Source: Nonomuraea dietziae (GTDB taxonomy: Bacteria; Actinomycetota; Actinomycetes; Streptosporangiales; Streptosporangiaceae). Taken from it: a DNA stretch of 64,000 bases. The notes beneath the pieces are model-generated. The model worked only from the letters and a program-made list of their open reading frames with translations, ran no database searches and had not been told where the DNA came from. Shown piece by piece: positions 15,322-24,482 of the stretch (position 1 is the first letter of the stretch; each line of letters starts with the position of its first letter). The position numbers were made by a program, and so were the translations under genes. The DNA lies in contig NZ_JACIBV010000001.1 of NCBI RefSeq assembly GCF_014195505.1, positions 6,634,001 through 6,698,000 of the forward strand, written 5' to 3'.

Positions 15322-17865
15322 CTAGCCTTCTCGGTGGCGGCCGACGGTGAGCTCGGCCGTGTGGGTGTGGCCGCGCGATCCGGCCAGTTTGACGGTGATC
15401 GTGGGGTTCTTGCCAGGTCGCACGGTGACGGTGTCGTCGGTGCTCACCACGCCGTGAGCGGGATGGTCGAGGGTGAGGACGACGCTGTCGACCGTGCGGC
15501 TCGGGTCGGAGACGGCCACGGAGACGCGGTCGCCCGCCCGCCGTACGAGCACGGCGCAGGGAGCGCTCGCGCTGACCCCGCCGACGCTGCCCGCCGCCCA
15601 GAAGGTGGCGGCGAACAGCCGGTGTCCCTGGCCGCCCAGCCCCGCGTGGACGGCCTGGACCTCGGCGGTGTTGGCGAGCACCTCGACACCCGAGTAGGCC
15701 GCGGTCTGCTCGGCGGTGGCGTTGGGGAGCAGCAGGTAGGCGTAGGTGGCGCCTGAGGGGTTGGCGCCATGGTCGAACCAGAGCGTGACGTACTCCCGCG
15801 AAACCGGCTCGCCCGAGCCGCTGGTGCTGGCGCCGTCGTTGATCGCCTTCCAGCTGTCGGTGCGCACCTCACGCAGCGTGCGCAGGGGCGCGCCACCGGG
15901 GAAGATGTAGCCGCCGACGCCTTCGAGGTGAGCCCACGAGGAGGTGGACGAGCTCTCGGCGCTCTGCTGGAGGACGCCGTCGACGGTCAACGCGCCGGTG
16001 GTGCCGCGATTCTCGACGACGGTCTCGATCGTGCGGGCGTCGGTGCTGGTGATGCCCGCGCCCAGGCAGACGACGGCGTCGTCGAGGCAGATCCAGCTCT
16101 TCCTGGCCGTGAGCGTGCTGCCCATGGCCATGAGCTCGAGCGACGCCACGCCGTACCCGCCGAGAACGGCCCCGCCCGCCCACGCGTTCTTCGGGCGGAA
16201 GGTGCCGGTGCCGCTCACGGAGACCGCGGGATCGCGGTGCCGCGTGTCGACCGTGGTGCCAGGCAGCCGGTAGGAGTTGACGGTCGGCCAGTAGTCGGCG
16301 CTGTAGTGGTCGAGGTCGGTGTAGAGGTAGGTGACACCGTCGCCCTGGTACCAGGCGCGGTAGTTCTCCCCGTTGCCGCACTCGTATCCCGCGATGCGCT
16401 TGGAGTCGAGGCTCAGGGCGAAGGACCAGTGCGTACGGCGGTGCACGACGCGGTCCATGTCGGCGAACACGTGATGGCCCACCGGCCTCGCCGCGGCTGC
16501 GAGGCGGGGGTCGTCGAGCACGGCCCTCGCCCTGGCGGTCGCCGCGATGCCCGCCCCTTCGAAGAACCTGCCCCTGCTCACCCAGCCCTTGGCCAGCTCC
16601 TTGAAGCGGGTCGCGTAGGGCTCGGGCGCGCCGGTGGCGAGTTGGAGCACCGCATCGACCGTCTCACGCCCCGCGTCGTGGTCGCGGGAGCCGCCGCGCG
16701 ACACCGCCCTGCCTCTGACGCTGTCCATCATGAGGCCGTCGTGGATCCACGGCGCGAACGTGCGCTCCACCGCGTCGAGGATCACCGACCTCTTGGGGTC
16801 GGTGACCTCCCAGCTCGACCCGCCGAGCAGGCCCAGCATGGCGCTGACCGACTGGAGCAGGACGACGCCGTAGGAGCCGGTGTAGGCGACGGTGTCGTGC
16901 TGGATGAAGGAGCCGTCGGCGTAGAAGCCGTCGCGGGAGGTGACGTAGCCGAAGAGGGTGTTGCGACCGCCGTCGCGCAGGTCGGACAGGCCGTCGCGGG
17001 CCAGCGCCACCTTGGCCGCGTCGTCGCCGACGATGCCGCGCAGGGCGACGATCAGCGCCTTGTCGGCCCTGTTGGCTCCGGTCTCGGCGAAGTTCGTGAG
17101 GTTGGTCCTGCGGTCGGGGTTGGGGCAGAACCTGTCGACCGCTCTGATCCACGCTGTGCGCTGCTCGGTGCTGATGAGGTCGTACATCAGCAGGCAGGTG
17201 TCCATGAGGGCCCTCGGAGCGCCGATCTCCCAGTGCCACCAGTTGCCCACCTCGCGTTTGGTCTCGTTGTAGGCGCGGGCGTAGAGGAAGTCGAGGGCGG
17301 CGAGGATCTCGCCCGCGAGGCCGTCGTCGCCGTGGAGGGCCGAGCCCGGGGTGGCCCAGGCGGTGGCGAGCGTGCGCAGCCGCTGGTGGCTGCTCGCGAT
17401 GTCGCCCGAGACGCCCTTGAGAGGGAGGTCCGGCCAGAGGAAGGTGCGGTTGGACGCCAGGTCGAGGGCCCCGCGCAGGGTTGACGCGGCGGCGTCGAGC
17501 TTGGCGAGGGGAGCGGCGAACGTGGGGTCGGCGGGGTCGAAGGAGCCGCCGGAGAGGAGAGCGGTGGCCTTGGCTCGGAGGGTGGCGAACTCGGTCACGC
17601 CCGCAGTCTGGCCGATCGGGGCGAGGGCGGGTGACGGGCCGGTCGCGCCTGTGGAAAAGCCGGCACCGGTCGCGGAGCCTGTGGATGACGCGGCCGCCTC
17701 CTGGGGGAGAAAGAACGCAGCCAGACCACCCGCGAGCCCGAGGAACCCCCGCCGGCTGGTGGCGGAGGCGAGGACGCGAGGCTCGGCAGCCTGGGAGAAG
17801 GGCGGGGAGGTGATCCCTGGCGTTCGCGGCAGGCGCGCAGGGGGGCGCGGAGTCGGTGTGGTCAT
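15322..17865 (-). CDS. Secreted polysaccharide lyase family 8 (hyaluronate/chondroitin/xanthan lyase family)
   Basis: An 847-residue exported lyase that would cleave uronate-containing polysaccharides by beta-elimination. A Tat signal is visible (SRRGFLGLAGG, twin arginines at about 38-39). The alpha/alpha toroid carries the aromatic patch NWWHWEIGAPRA (about residue 207), the catalytic Asn region TGANRADKA (about 260) and His/Tyr in IQHDTVAYTGSYG (about 321 and 330), then RGRAVSRGG and the NGENYRAWYQGDG segment. The C-terminal half is the beta-sandwich of the family. Length is normal. Hyaluronan, chondroitin and xanthan are all possible substrates. ATG 17865 is 11 bases after the M60 gene; in-frame sequence upstream overlaps that gene and is not used. 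Confidence 0.9.
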   Translation of the reverse strand: MTTPTPRPPARLPRTPGITSPPFSQAAEPRVLASATSRRGFLGLAGGLAAFFLPQEAAASSTGSATGAGFSTGATGPSPALAPIGQTAGVTEFATLRAKATALLSGGSFDPADPTFAAPLAKLDAAASTLRGALDLASNRTFLWPDLPLKGVSGDIASSHQRLRTLATAWATPGSALHGDDGLAGEILAALDFLYARAYNETKREVGNWWHWEIGAPRALMDTCLLMYDLISTEQRTAWIRAVDRFCPNPDRRTNLTNFAETGANRADKALIVALRGIVGDDAAKVALARDGLSDLRDGGRNTLFGYVTSRDGFYADGSFIQHDTVAYTGSYGVVLLQSVSAMLGLLGGSSWEVTDPKRSVILDAVERTFAPWIHDGLMMDSVRGRAVSRGGSRDHDAGRETVDAVLQLATGAPEPYATRFKELAKGWVSRGRFFEGAGIAATARARAVLDDPRLAAAARPVGHHVFADMDRVVHRRTHWSFALSLDSKRIAGYECGNGENYRAWYQGDGVTYLYTDLDHYSADYWPTVNSYRLPGTTVDTRHRDPAVSVSGTGTFRPKNAWAGGAVLGGYGVASLELMAMGSTLTARKSWICLDDAVVCLGAGITSTDARTIETVVENRGTTGALTVDGVLQQSAESSSTSSWAHLEGVGGYIFPGGAPLRTLREVRTDSWKAINDGASTSGSGEPVSREYVTLWFDHGANPSGATYAYLLLPNATAEQTAAYSGVEVLANTAEVQAVHAGLGGQGHRLFAATFWAAGSVGGVSASAPCAVLVRRAGDRVSVAVSDPSRTVDSVVLTLDHPAHGVVSTDDTVTVRPGKNPTITVKLAGSRGHTHTAELTVGRHREG

Positions 17866-17876
17866 GGGGACGGCTC

Positions 17877-19188
17877 CTACTCGGCCAGCGTGCTCGGGTC
17901 GACGCCGGGCGTGGGGAGGCCGAGGGCGGCCACCTTGGCCAGGTACTCCGCCGTCACCGGCGCGCCCCATCGCGTCCAGAACCCGCTCAGATCCCGTCCA
18001 GCCGTCCGTGAGGTGTAGAGGGCCAGGTACCCCCACCTCTTGTCCGTCTCCGTCCAGTCGGAGGCGGGCCGTTCCGCGCGGACCAGCCGGTGCAGCCGGG
18101 GCCAGAAGTCATCCCCGAACGCCAGCTCCAGCTGCCTGAACGGCACCAGCTTCTCGAAGGCGCCGAACCCCTTCACGTACCCCGCGCTGGGCAGCTTCGG
18201 CAGCGCGCTCTGGTACGGCGTCAGCCCCGTCTTGGCGTCGGGCTTGGTCAGGTTCGAGGGCTGACCGAGGGTCCGCTGTGCCGCCAGCGAGTAGATGTTG
18301 ACCGTGACCTCCGTGAGGTCGGTGGGCTTGTAGGCCATCTGCTGGTGCTGGTGTCCGAGCTCGTGGTAGACGCCCCAGCCCCTGGTCCGCAGCCCCTCCA
18401 CGGTGATGAGCCTGTCGAGGTAGGTGCGCGGGTAGGCGGTCCAGCCGTGCGTGGCGTACGCGCCCGCGCCCGTGGGCATGCGCGGAGCCTCCACCAGGTG
18501 GAACGGCAGCGGGCTCCGCTCGCTCTCGGTGAGCCCCGAGATCGCCGCGTGCGAGGAGATGATCGTCTCGAGCACGGTGAGCAGCCCGCCGTGGTCCTGC
18601 TCGCGCCAGGCGAGCATGCCGTCCCTGGTCACTGTGACGATCCCGTACGGCGACAGCAGCTCGACCTGCGGCGCGGCGGTCAGGGTGTCGAGCTGGGACT
18701 GGAAGTCGGACTCGGTGGTCTCGCCCATCACGAAGGTCGGCACGGGCACGGCGCCGCCGAGGAACTTGACCTTGGCCTTCTGGCCCTCGCCGATGAGCGA
18801 CAGATAGACCATGCCGCCGCCGGGGTCGGTGACGGTGTTGACGCCTGAGGTCAGGGGGTAGGCGCGCGGGTTCTTGTAGATGACGTCGGCGTGGGTGTCG
18901 GGGGCGCCGACGTGAAGGGTGGGCAGCAGGCCGTCCTGCGCGTCGACCTGGACGGTCAGCGAGGTCGCGGCGGGCAGGTGGAGCCCCGTGGGGTGGAAGT
19001 TGGTGGTGCCGAGCGCCTGCTGGAGCCGCAGCCGCTCGCTCTCGGCGCTCGGCCTGGCCCTGAGGACAAAGGTCCGCCTGGCGCTGGGGACGGAGGCGCC
19101 CGCGAGGGCGGGGGCCCGCCCCGAGGAGGACGGCACCGGCGGTGGCCGCGCCCAGGAAGCCACGGCGGGAAAGGGGGGTGTGAGTCAT
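17877..19188 (-). CDS. Secreted M60-type metallopeptidase with a frameshift in the Tat signal region
   Basis: The body (frame open from 19163) is an M60/enhancin-type gluzincin with GVYHELGHQHQQMA and E285 thirteen residues later (DLTEVTVN), giving HExxH-x13-E. M60 proteases cleave mucin-type glycoproteins. Its open frame lacks a signal peptide. In the neighbouring frame, from ATG 19188, there is a clear Tat signal, MTHTPLSRRGFLGAATAG then AVLLGAG. Removing one G near 19112-19120 (GGGGCGGGCCCCC) joins the signal to the body as AVLLGAAPALAGA. So either this copy carries a +1 indel or the sequence has an error there. First gene of the operon with PL8 and DUF2264; ATG 19188 has no ribosome site and may be leaderless. 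Confidence 0.75.
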
Positions 19189-19194
19189 GACGGC

Positions 19195-19224
19195 AGCATG
19201 AAAGCGCTTTCTATCGCGCGTCAA
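19195..19224 (-). promoter_or_regulatory. Promoter and LacI-type operator (O1) of the M60-PL8-DUF2264 operon
   Basis: TTGACG (19224-19219) and CATGCT (19200-19195) are 18 bases apart on the minus strand. Between them lies the perfect palindrome GAAAGCGCTTTC (19200-19211). Transcription would begin at about 19188, the ATG itself. Confidence 0.7.
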
Positions 19225-19276
19225 GGGTCTGGGAATCTTTCTATGTCTTTCTATGCTGCTCAGCGCTGGTGCTTCA

Positions 19277-19290
19277 GTAAGCGCTTGCTA
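19277..19290. promoter_or_regulatory. LacI-type operator (O2) overlapping the lacI stop codon
   Basis: GTAAGCGCTTGCTA carries the core AAGCGCTT (19279-19286). It lies about 77 bases upstream of O1, near seven to eight helical turns, so the two sites could be bridged by a LacI tetramer or bound separately. Confidence 0.6.
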
Positions 19291-20343
19291 TCGTGGAGGC
19301 GCGACAGACCCGCGCACGACGATGCTCGTGCCGACCCGCGTGGTGGTCTGCACGGGGGCGAGGTAGTCGCTCTCGCCCGCCACACCCAGCGCCAGCCGTA
19401 CGGCCTGCCGTCCCATCTCCTCCAGCGGGATGCGCACGGTGGTCAGCTGGGGACGCAGCTCCTGCGCCACCGGCACGTCGTCGTAGCCGACGACGGAGAT
19501 CTCCTCGGGCACGGAGACGCCCGCCAGCTCCAGCGCCTGCATGACACCGGCGGCGACGGTGTCGTTGGCCGCGAAGATCGCGGTGAAGTCGAGCCCTTCG
19601 GCCAGCAGCGCCCTGACCTTGTCGTAGCCGAACCTGCGGTTGAACGAGCCGGTGTGCACCAGCTCCTTCGCCTGCGCGAGCCCTCGCATCTCCAGCGCCC
19701 GCCGGTGCCCCGCCAGGCGGGCGATGGTCGTGGACAGCGAGGGAGGACCGCCGAGGAACAGGATCCTGCGATGCCCCTGCGTGATCAGGTAGTCGGTGAT
19801 CGCGAAGGCGCCGCCCTCGTTGTCGTACTCGACGACCTTGGTCGGCACGTCGTCGCCCAGCGAGGGACGCCCGCACAGCACCAGCGTGGACCCGGCCGTG
19901 TGCAGCGCGCGGGCCCTGCGTCCCACCTCGGCGGCGTAGGCGCGGTCCTCGTGCGCCCCGCCGACCAGGATCACGGCGTCGGCGCGCTGCTCGTGCAGCA
20001 GGTCGATGAGAGCGAGCTCCTTCTCGTGGCTGCCCTGCGTGCAGCACACCATGCACAGCCTGCCGTGCACGGTCGCCTCGCGCTCCACACCCCTCGCGAT
20101 GTAGGCGTAGAACGGGTCGACCACGTCGTTGATGATGATGCCGACGGTCCTGTTGGTGGAGCCCGCCAGCGCCCTGGCGTGGGCGTTGGCGACGTAGCCC
20201 AGCTCGGCGATGGCCGCCTCGACGCGCTCTCTCGTGGACGTCGCGACAGGGTAGTTGCGGTTGATCACCCTCGAGACTGTGGCGCTGGAGACGCCGGCCC
20301 GCTTGGCGACGTCGGCGATGGTCGCCGAGCTCATCTCGGTCAC
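19288..20343 (-). CDS. LacI-family transcriptional regulator
   Basis: A 351-residue repressor. The N-terminal helix-turn-helix is TIADVAKRAGVSSATVSRV (about residues 8-26), followed by the hinge helix ANAHARALAG that inserts in the centre of the operator. The rest is the periplasmic-binding-like effector domain (TVGIIINDVVDPFYA, AIFAANDTVAAGVMQAL, VVGYDDVPVA). GTG 20343 has AAGGAGG 5 bases upstream and is clearly better than the long open frame upstream. It follows the 2-hydroxyacid dehydrogenase gene by 25 bases. LacI proteins of this type bind AAGCGCTT-like palindromes, and four such sites lie in this locus, so it is the probable local regulator, released by an imported sugar. Confidence 0.9.
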   Translation of the reverse strand: MTEMSSATIADVAKRAGVSSATVSRVINRNYPVATSTRERVEAAIAELGYVANAHARALAGSTNRTVGIIINDVVDPFYAYIARGVEREATVHGRLCMVCCTQGSHEKELALIDLLHEQRADAVILVGGAHEDRAYAAEVGRRARALHTAGSTLVLCGRPSLGDDVPTKVVEYDNEGGAFAITDYLITQGHRRILFLGGPPSLSTTIARLAGHRRALEMRGLAQAKELVHTGSFNRRFGYDKVRALLAEGLDFTAIFAANDTVAAGVMQALELAGVSVPEEISVVGYDDVPVAQELRPQLTTVRIPLEEMGRQAVRLALGVAGESDYLAPVQTTTRVGTSIVVRGSVAPPR

Positions 20344-20368
20344 CGGCTCCTCCTTACCCGTGTGAAGA

Positions 20369-21388
20369 TCATGCCATCCGATCGAGCGCGTCGAGCTGGA
20401 TCTCGTGCAGCAGCGGCAGCCCCGCGCAGTACCTGGCCACCTCCTCGACCGTCGAGTCGGCCAGCCTGCCCAGCTCGTTGCCCTGCGCCCCCGCCAGGTG
20501 CGGGGTGAGGAAGACGTTGGGCAGCCCGAACAGCGGATGCCCCGACGGCAGCGGCTCGGGGTCGCTGACATCAAGTATCGCGTCCAGCCGCCCGCTCGTG
20601 ACCTCTTCCAGCAGCGCCTCGGTGTCGATGAGCGTGCCCCTGGCGGTGTTGATCACCACCGCGCCGTCCATGAGCTTGGCCAGCCGGGAGCGGTCCAGCA
20701 GCCGGTAGGTCTCCGGCGTGCTGGGCGCGTGGAGGCTCACCACGTGCGAGCGGCGCACCAGCGTGTCGAGGTCCACCAGCACCCCGCCGAGCCTGGCGAC
20801 CAGCGCCGGATCGGCATAGGGGTCGTAGACCAGGACCTCGGCCTCGAGCCCGCGCAGCAGCTCGACCACCCTGCGGCCGATCCGCGAGAATCCGACCACG
20901 CCGACCGTGATGCGGCGCGCTCCCAGCCACGAGATGCCGCTGAAGTCGCGCTTGGTGCCGTGCTCCCTGTACCTGTGCGCCATCGTGAAGGCGCGCTTGG
21001 CGCCGAAGACGATCGCCGCGTAGGTGAACTCGGCCACCGGTACGGCGTTGGCGTCGGCCGCGCTCGAGACACGGACCCCGCCTTCCAACACCACGGGGTC
21101 GAGGAAGGTCTTGACGGTGCCGGCCGCGTGGGCGATGAAGCGCAGCTTGGGCGCCCGTTCCAGCAGCTCGGCGCCGAGCGGCGGACATCCCCACCCCGTG
21201 ACCAGCACCTCCGCCTCGGCGAGCACCGGAAGGGCCGAGCCGGACGACAGGTCGTGCAGGACGTCGCCGTGAAGGTCGGCCAGCTCGGCGAGCCGGTCGA
21301 GGGCGCCCTTGGCGAAGACCTCCTCACGCACGCCCGGCGCCATCGCCAGGACGGTGCGCGGTCTGAGCCGCGCCTCCATGACCGTCAC
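20369..21388 (-). CDS. D-isomer-specific 2-hydroxyacid dehydrogenase
   Basis: A 339-residue NAD(P)-dependent dehydrogenase interconverting 2-hydroxy and 2-keto acids. Visible elements are the nucleotide-binding loop VGVVGFSRIGRRVVE (a variant of GxGxxG), the catalytic Arg in INTARGTLID, the acidic residue in DVSDPEPLPSGHPLF and the catalytic His in LTPHLAGAQGNE. In this setting it may process a sugar-derived acid, but the substrate is unknown. GTG 21388 is chosen because GGGGAGAGTGAT places a ribosome site just upstream; the open frame continues another 1.1 kb through repeats and is not coding. First gene of a two-gene unit with lacI. Confidence 0.85.
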   Translation of the reverse strand: MTVMEARLRPRTVLAMAPGVREEVFAKGALDRLAELADLHGDVLHDLSSGSALPVLAEAEVLVTGWGCPPLGAELLERAPKLRFIAHAAGTVKTFLDPVVLEGGVRVSSAADANAVPVAEFTYAAIVFGAKRAFTMAHRYREHGTKRDFSGISWLGARRITVGVVGFSRIGRRVVELLRGLEAEVLVYDPYADPALVARLGGVLVDLDTLVRRSHVVSLHAPSTPETYRLLDRSRLAKLMDGAVVINTARGTLIDTEALLEEVTSGRLDAILDVSDPEPLPSGHPLFGLPNVFLTPHLAGAQGNELGRLADSTVEEVARYCAGLPLLHEIQLDALDRMA

Positions 21389-21399
21389 ATCACTCTCCC

Positions 21400-22420
21400 C
21401 GAGTCCTAACCGAACCAACCGGACCACCCCCCAACCGCCCGACCCTGAGGATCGAGCCCTCACCACACCCCGAACCCCGGCGACCCGAAACCCGCCGGAT
21501 GCCGATGAACCCGAACCCGTCCCGGCGACCCGAAACCCGCCGGATGCCGGTGAACCCGAGACCCCGTCGGACCCCGGCGAACCCGAGGACCCCGGAAACC
21601 CGAGACCCCTCAGGCCCCGAGCTCCCACGACCACTCGCGAGCCGAAACCCCGAACTCCGCAGACCCGCAAGCCCGAGACCCGCAAACCCGAGACCCGCAA
21701 ACCCGAGACCCGCAAACCCGAGACCCGCAAACCCGAGACCCGCAGAGCCCGAGTCCTGCGGACCGGAGAGCCGCAGGGTTCGAGTTCGCCGAACCCGAGG
21801 ACCCACGAATCCCGCGACCTCTGAGGGCCGGGCCTCGCAGACTCCAGGACCCGCGAGACCCAGGCCCCTGGGGTCCGAGACTCGCGGATCCGGAATCCGC
21901 AGGGTCCGAGTTCGTCGGTCCCGAGGACCTGCGAGGCCCGAGACCCTGGAGGCCAAGAACCCGCGGACCTGAGATCCGCAAGACCCGAGCTCGCCGGACC
22001 CGAGGACCCACGAGACTCAGAGACTCTTCCGGACCGACAGCCCGCGAGGCCCGCAGGTCCGAAGAGCCCAGGTCCGAGAACCCGCCGGTCCGAGAACCCG
22101 AAGAACCCCGGAGACCCGGACGCCTGAGCACCCGAGAAGGCCGAGGATCTCGGGGAGCACCCGGAACCCAAGAGACTCGAGCCCAGCAGGTCCGAGATCC
22201 CGAGCACCCGCAGCCGCGAGGCGCCTCGACATCCGCAAACCCACACACTCCAGGCCCGCGACCCGCAGCCTGCGAATCCGCAGCCCCAAGCCTCGAGGTC
22301 CGTGGCTCCGAGGTCCGTGGCTCCGAGGTCCGTAGCCCTGACACCCGCAGCCCCGGGATTCGCAGCTCGGAGATCTCGAGGATCCGAGACCCATGAGCCA
22401 CGAACTTCGCAGGCAACCCG
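21400..22420. repeat. One-kilobase degenerate repeat region upstream of the dehydrogenase gene
   Basis: Almost the whole gap is made of ACCCGAG/ACCCGCA-rich repeats. A 15-base unit AGACCCGCAAACCCG is repeated nearly perfectly from 21661 to 21735, with a decayed copy to 21750. A 45-base period is seen at 21481 and 21526 (CGACCCGAAACCCGCCGG). Long open frames exist on both strands but encode only Arg/Pro/Gly/Ser-biased sequence. No gene is supported. Confidence 0.8.
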
Positions 22421-22432
22421 ACCACCTAGATA

Positions 22433-22446
22433 GTAAGCGCGTTCTA
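22433..22446. promoter_or_regulatory. LacI-type operator (O3)
   Basis: GTAAGCGCGTTCTA is an imperfect operator with one extra base in the centre. Read on the minus strand it gives GCGCTTACTAT, where TACTAT could be a -10 for leftward transcription towards the dehydrogenase and lacI genes, about 1 kb away across the repeats. Confidence 0.5.
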
Positions 22447-22521
22447 CAGAGATCGTGCGCCGCACGCTAGGCCCTCACCTGAACAAACGTCAAGCTCCGA
22501 AAACCCACCCCACCCAACCCC

Positions 22522-22551
22522 TTGACGAGATGAGAAAGCGCTTACTACGGT
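22522..22551 (+). promoter_or_regulatory. Promoter and LacI-type operator (O4) of the ABC transporter operon
   Basis: TTGACG (22522-22527) and TACGGT (22546-22551) are 18 bases apart. GAAAGCGCTTAC (22534-22545) fills the space between them, so bound repressor would block RNA polymerase. The arrangement is nearly the same as at O1. Confidence 0.75.
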
Positions 22552-22574
22552 CACGCCAACTGGAAGGACCAAGC

Positions 22575-23570
22575 ATGACGACACCCCTACAAGCCGTCGG
22601 GACGGGTACGGCCAGCCGTGCCAAGCCCGAAACCCCCTTGGCCGCGCCCAGGCGGCTCCCGCTGTGGAAACGGCTCTGGCGGGACCGGGTGATGCTCATG
22701 CTCACCCTGCCCGGCCTGGTGTACTTCCTGGTCTTCCACTACGTCCCGCTCTTCGGCTACGTAGCCGCCTTCCAGGACTACCAGCCCTACATCGGCTTCC
22801 TGGACAGCCAGTGGGTCGGTCTGCAGAACTTCGCGACCATGCTGGGCGACCCCCGGTTCTGGGATGCGGTGGGCAACACGCTGCGCATCACGCTCACCCA
22901 GCTGGTGCTCTTCTTCCCCGCCCCGATCGCGCTGGCCCTGCTGCTCAACAGCGTGATCAGCGAGAAGGTCCGCAGGTTCGTGCAGAGCGTGGTCTACCTG
23001 CCGCACTTCATCGGCTGGGTGATCATCGTCTCGGTCTTCCAGCAGGTCATCGGGGGTGCGGGCGTGCTGCCCGGCTTCCTGGAGAGCATCGGGCTGCCGC
23101 GCTACGACATGATGACCGATCCCGACGCCTTCCCCCTGCTGGTCACCCTGCAGGTCATCTGGAAGGACTGCGGCTGGGGAACGATCATCTTCCTCGCCGC
23201 GCTGCTGTCGATCAACCCCGAGCTCTACGAGGCCGCGGCGATGGACGGCGCCGGCCGCTGGCGCAGGCTCTGGCACGTCACGCTGCCCGGCATCACACCG
23301 ATCATCATCCTGCTGCTCATCCTCAACCTCGGCAGCATCCTGTCGGTCGGGTTCGAGCAGATCCTGCTCCAGCGCGACGCGGTGGGGCCCGAGTCGGGCG
23401 AGGTGCTCGACACCTTCGTCTACTTCAACGGCGTCCAGGACGGCCAGTGGGGCCCCGCGGCGGCGGTGGGCCTGGTGAAGGCGGTCGTCGGCGCCGTCCT
23501 GGTGCTGGGCGCGAACAAGGTGGCGCACCTGCTGGGCCACGAGGGGGTGTACCGCAATGCGAGCAAGTGA
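22575..23570 (+). CDS. Sugar ABC transporter permease, LplB-type
   Basis: A 331-residue inner-membrane permease of the CUT1/LplB group, which imports oligosaccharides or glycan fragments. About six membrane segments are visible, the first at LMLTLPGLVYFLVFHYVPLF. The EAA loop that contacts the ATPase is EAAAMDGAGRWRRLWHVTLP. ATG 22575 has GGAAGGA 6 bases upstream. It is the first gene after the operator-controlled promoter at 22522-22551. No ATPase gene is present in the operon; actinobacterial sugar transporters commonly share one ATPase (MsiK) encoded elsewhere. Confidence 0.9.
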   Translation: MTTPLQAVGTGTASRAKPETPLAAPRRLPLWKRLWRDRVMLMLTLPGLVYFLVFHYVPLFGYVAAFQDYQPYIGFLDSQWVGLQNFATMLGDPRFWDAVGNTLRITLTQLVLFFPAPIALALLLNSVISEKVRRFVQSVVYLPHFIGWVIIVSVFQQVIGGAGVLPGFLESIGLPRYDMMTDPDAFPLLVTLQVIWKDCGWGTIIFLAALLSINPELYEAAAMDGAGRWRRLWHVTLPGITPIIILLLILNLGSILSVGFEQILLQRDAVGPESGEVLDTFVYFNGVQDGQWGPAAAVGLVKAVVGAVLVLGANKVAHLLGHEGVYRNASK

Positions 23571-24444
23571 GCGTCCCGCCTGGATGGAACGACCCTCCAA
23601 GCTAGGGGTCGGCCTCAAGGCGGTGATCATCACCGCGATCACGCTGCTGGTGATCTATCCGTTCGTGGGCGTCATCGGCACCAGCTTCTCCTCGGAGTCC
23701 GAGATCGCCAGGAGCGGCGGGTTCGTCCTGCTGCCCACCGCGCCCCAGCTCGACGCCTACCGGGCCGTCTTCGACGGCGGCACGGTCACCCGCGCCCTGC
23801 TCATCAGCGTGCTGGTCACCGGCGTCGGCACGCTGGCGAGCGTCACCGTCACGATCTGCATGGCGTACGGCCTGAGCCGCCGCGAGGTCACGGGCTCGAA
23901 GTGGATCCTGATGATCGCGCTGTTCACCATGCTCTTCAACCCCGGCATCATCGCCAACTTCCTGCTGGTCAACCAGCTGGGCCTGCTCAACAGCTTCGGC
24001 GCGCTCGTCCTGCCGAGCCTGGTCAGCGCGTTCAATCTGGTCGTGCTGCGCTCGTTCTTCATGAACCTGCCTGGTGAGCTGCTGGAGAGCGCCCGCATGG
24101 ACGGCGCGGGCGACCTGCGCATCCTGGCGCGCATCGTGCTCCCGCTGTCCAAGGCGGTGATCGCGGTGGTGTCGCTGTTCTACGCGGTCGCGTACTGGAA
24201 CAACTTCTTCAACGCCCTGCTCTACATCGACGACTCGGACCGGCACCCGCTGCCCAACATCCTGCGCACCTTCATCCTGCAGGGCCGGACGCTGGAGAGC
24301 GCCGTGGGCACCGAGGCCCCCGCGCCCGTGCAGGCGATCCAGATGGCCGTGCTCGTCGTCGCGATCGTCCCGATCCTTCTCGTCTATCCCTTCCTGCAGC
24401 GCTACTTCACCAAGGGCGTGCTCACCGGCGCCATCAAGGGCTAG
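23557..24444 (+). CDS. Sugar ABC transporter permease, LplC/YtcP-type
   Basis: A 295-residue second permease that would pair with the preceding one. Six membrane segments and the EAA loop ESARMDGAGDLRILARIVLP are visible. The ending FTKGVLTGAIKG is the usual C-terminus of LplC/YtcP permeases. ATG 23557 overlaps the previous gene by 14 bases, a typical coupled arrangement. The pair should form a heterodimeric channel served by the lipoprotein encoded next. Confidence 0.9.
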   Translation: MRASERPAWMERPSKLGVGLKAVIITAITLLVIYPFVGVIGTSFSSESEIARSGGFVLLPTAPQLDAYRAVFDGGTVTRALLISVLVTGVGTLASVTVTICMAYGLSRREVTGSKWILMIALFTMLFNPGIIANFLLVNQLGLLNSFGALVLPSLVSAFNLVVLRSFFMNLPGELLESARMDGAGDLRILARIVLPLSKAVIAVVSLFYAVAYWNNFFNALLYIDDSDRHPLPNILRTFILQGRTLESAVGTEAPAPVQAIQMAVLVVAIVPILLVYPFLQRYFTKGVLTGAIKG

Positions 24445-24482
24445 CCGGGCCCGCCCGCCCCACGACTCCCCGAAGGAAGACC

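Noticed and set aside
21389..22465. N-terminal extension of the 2-hydroxyacid dehydrogenase frame through the repeats
   Set aside because: The extension is Arg/Gly/Ser low-complexity, homologues begin at about 21388, and a good ribosome site is present there.
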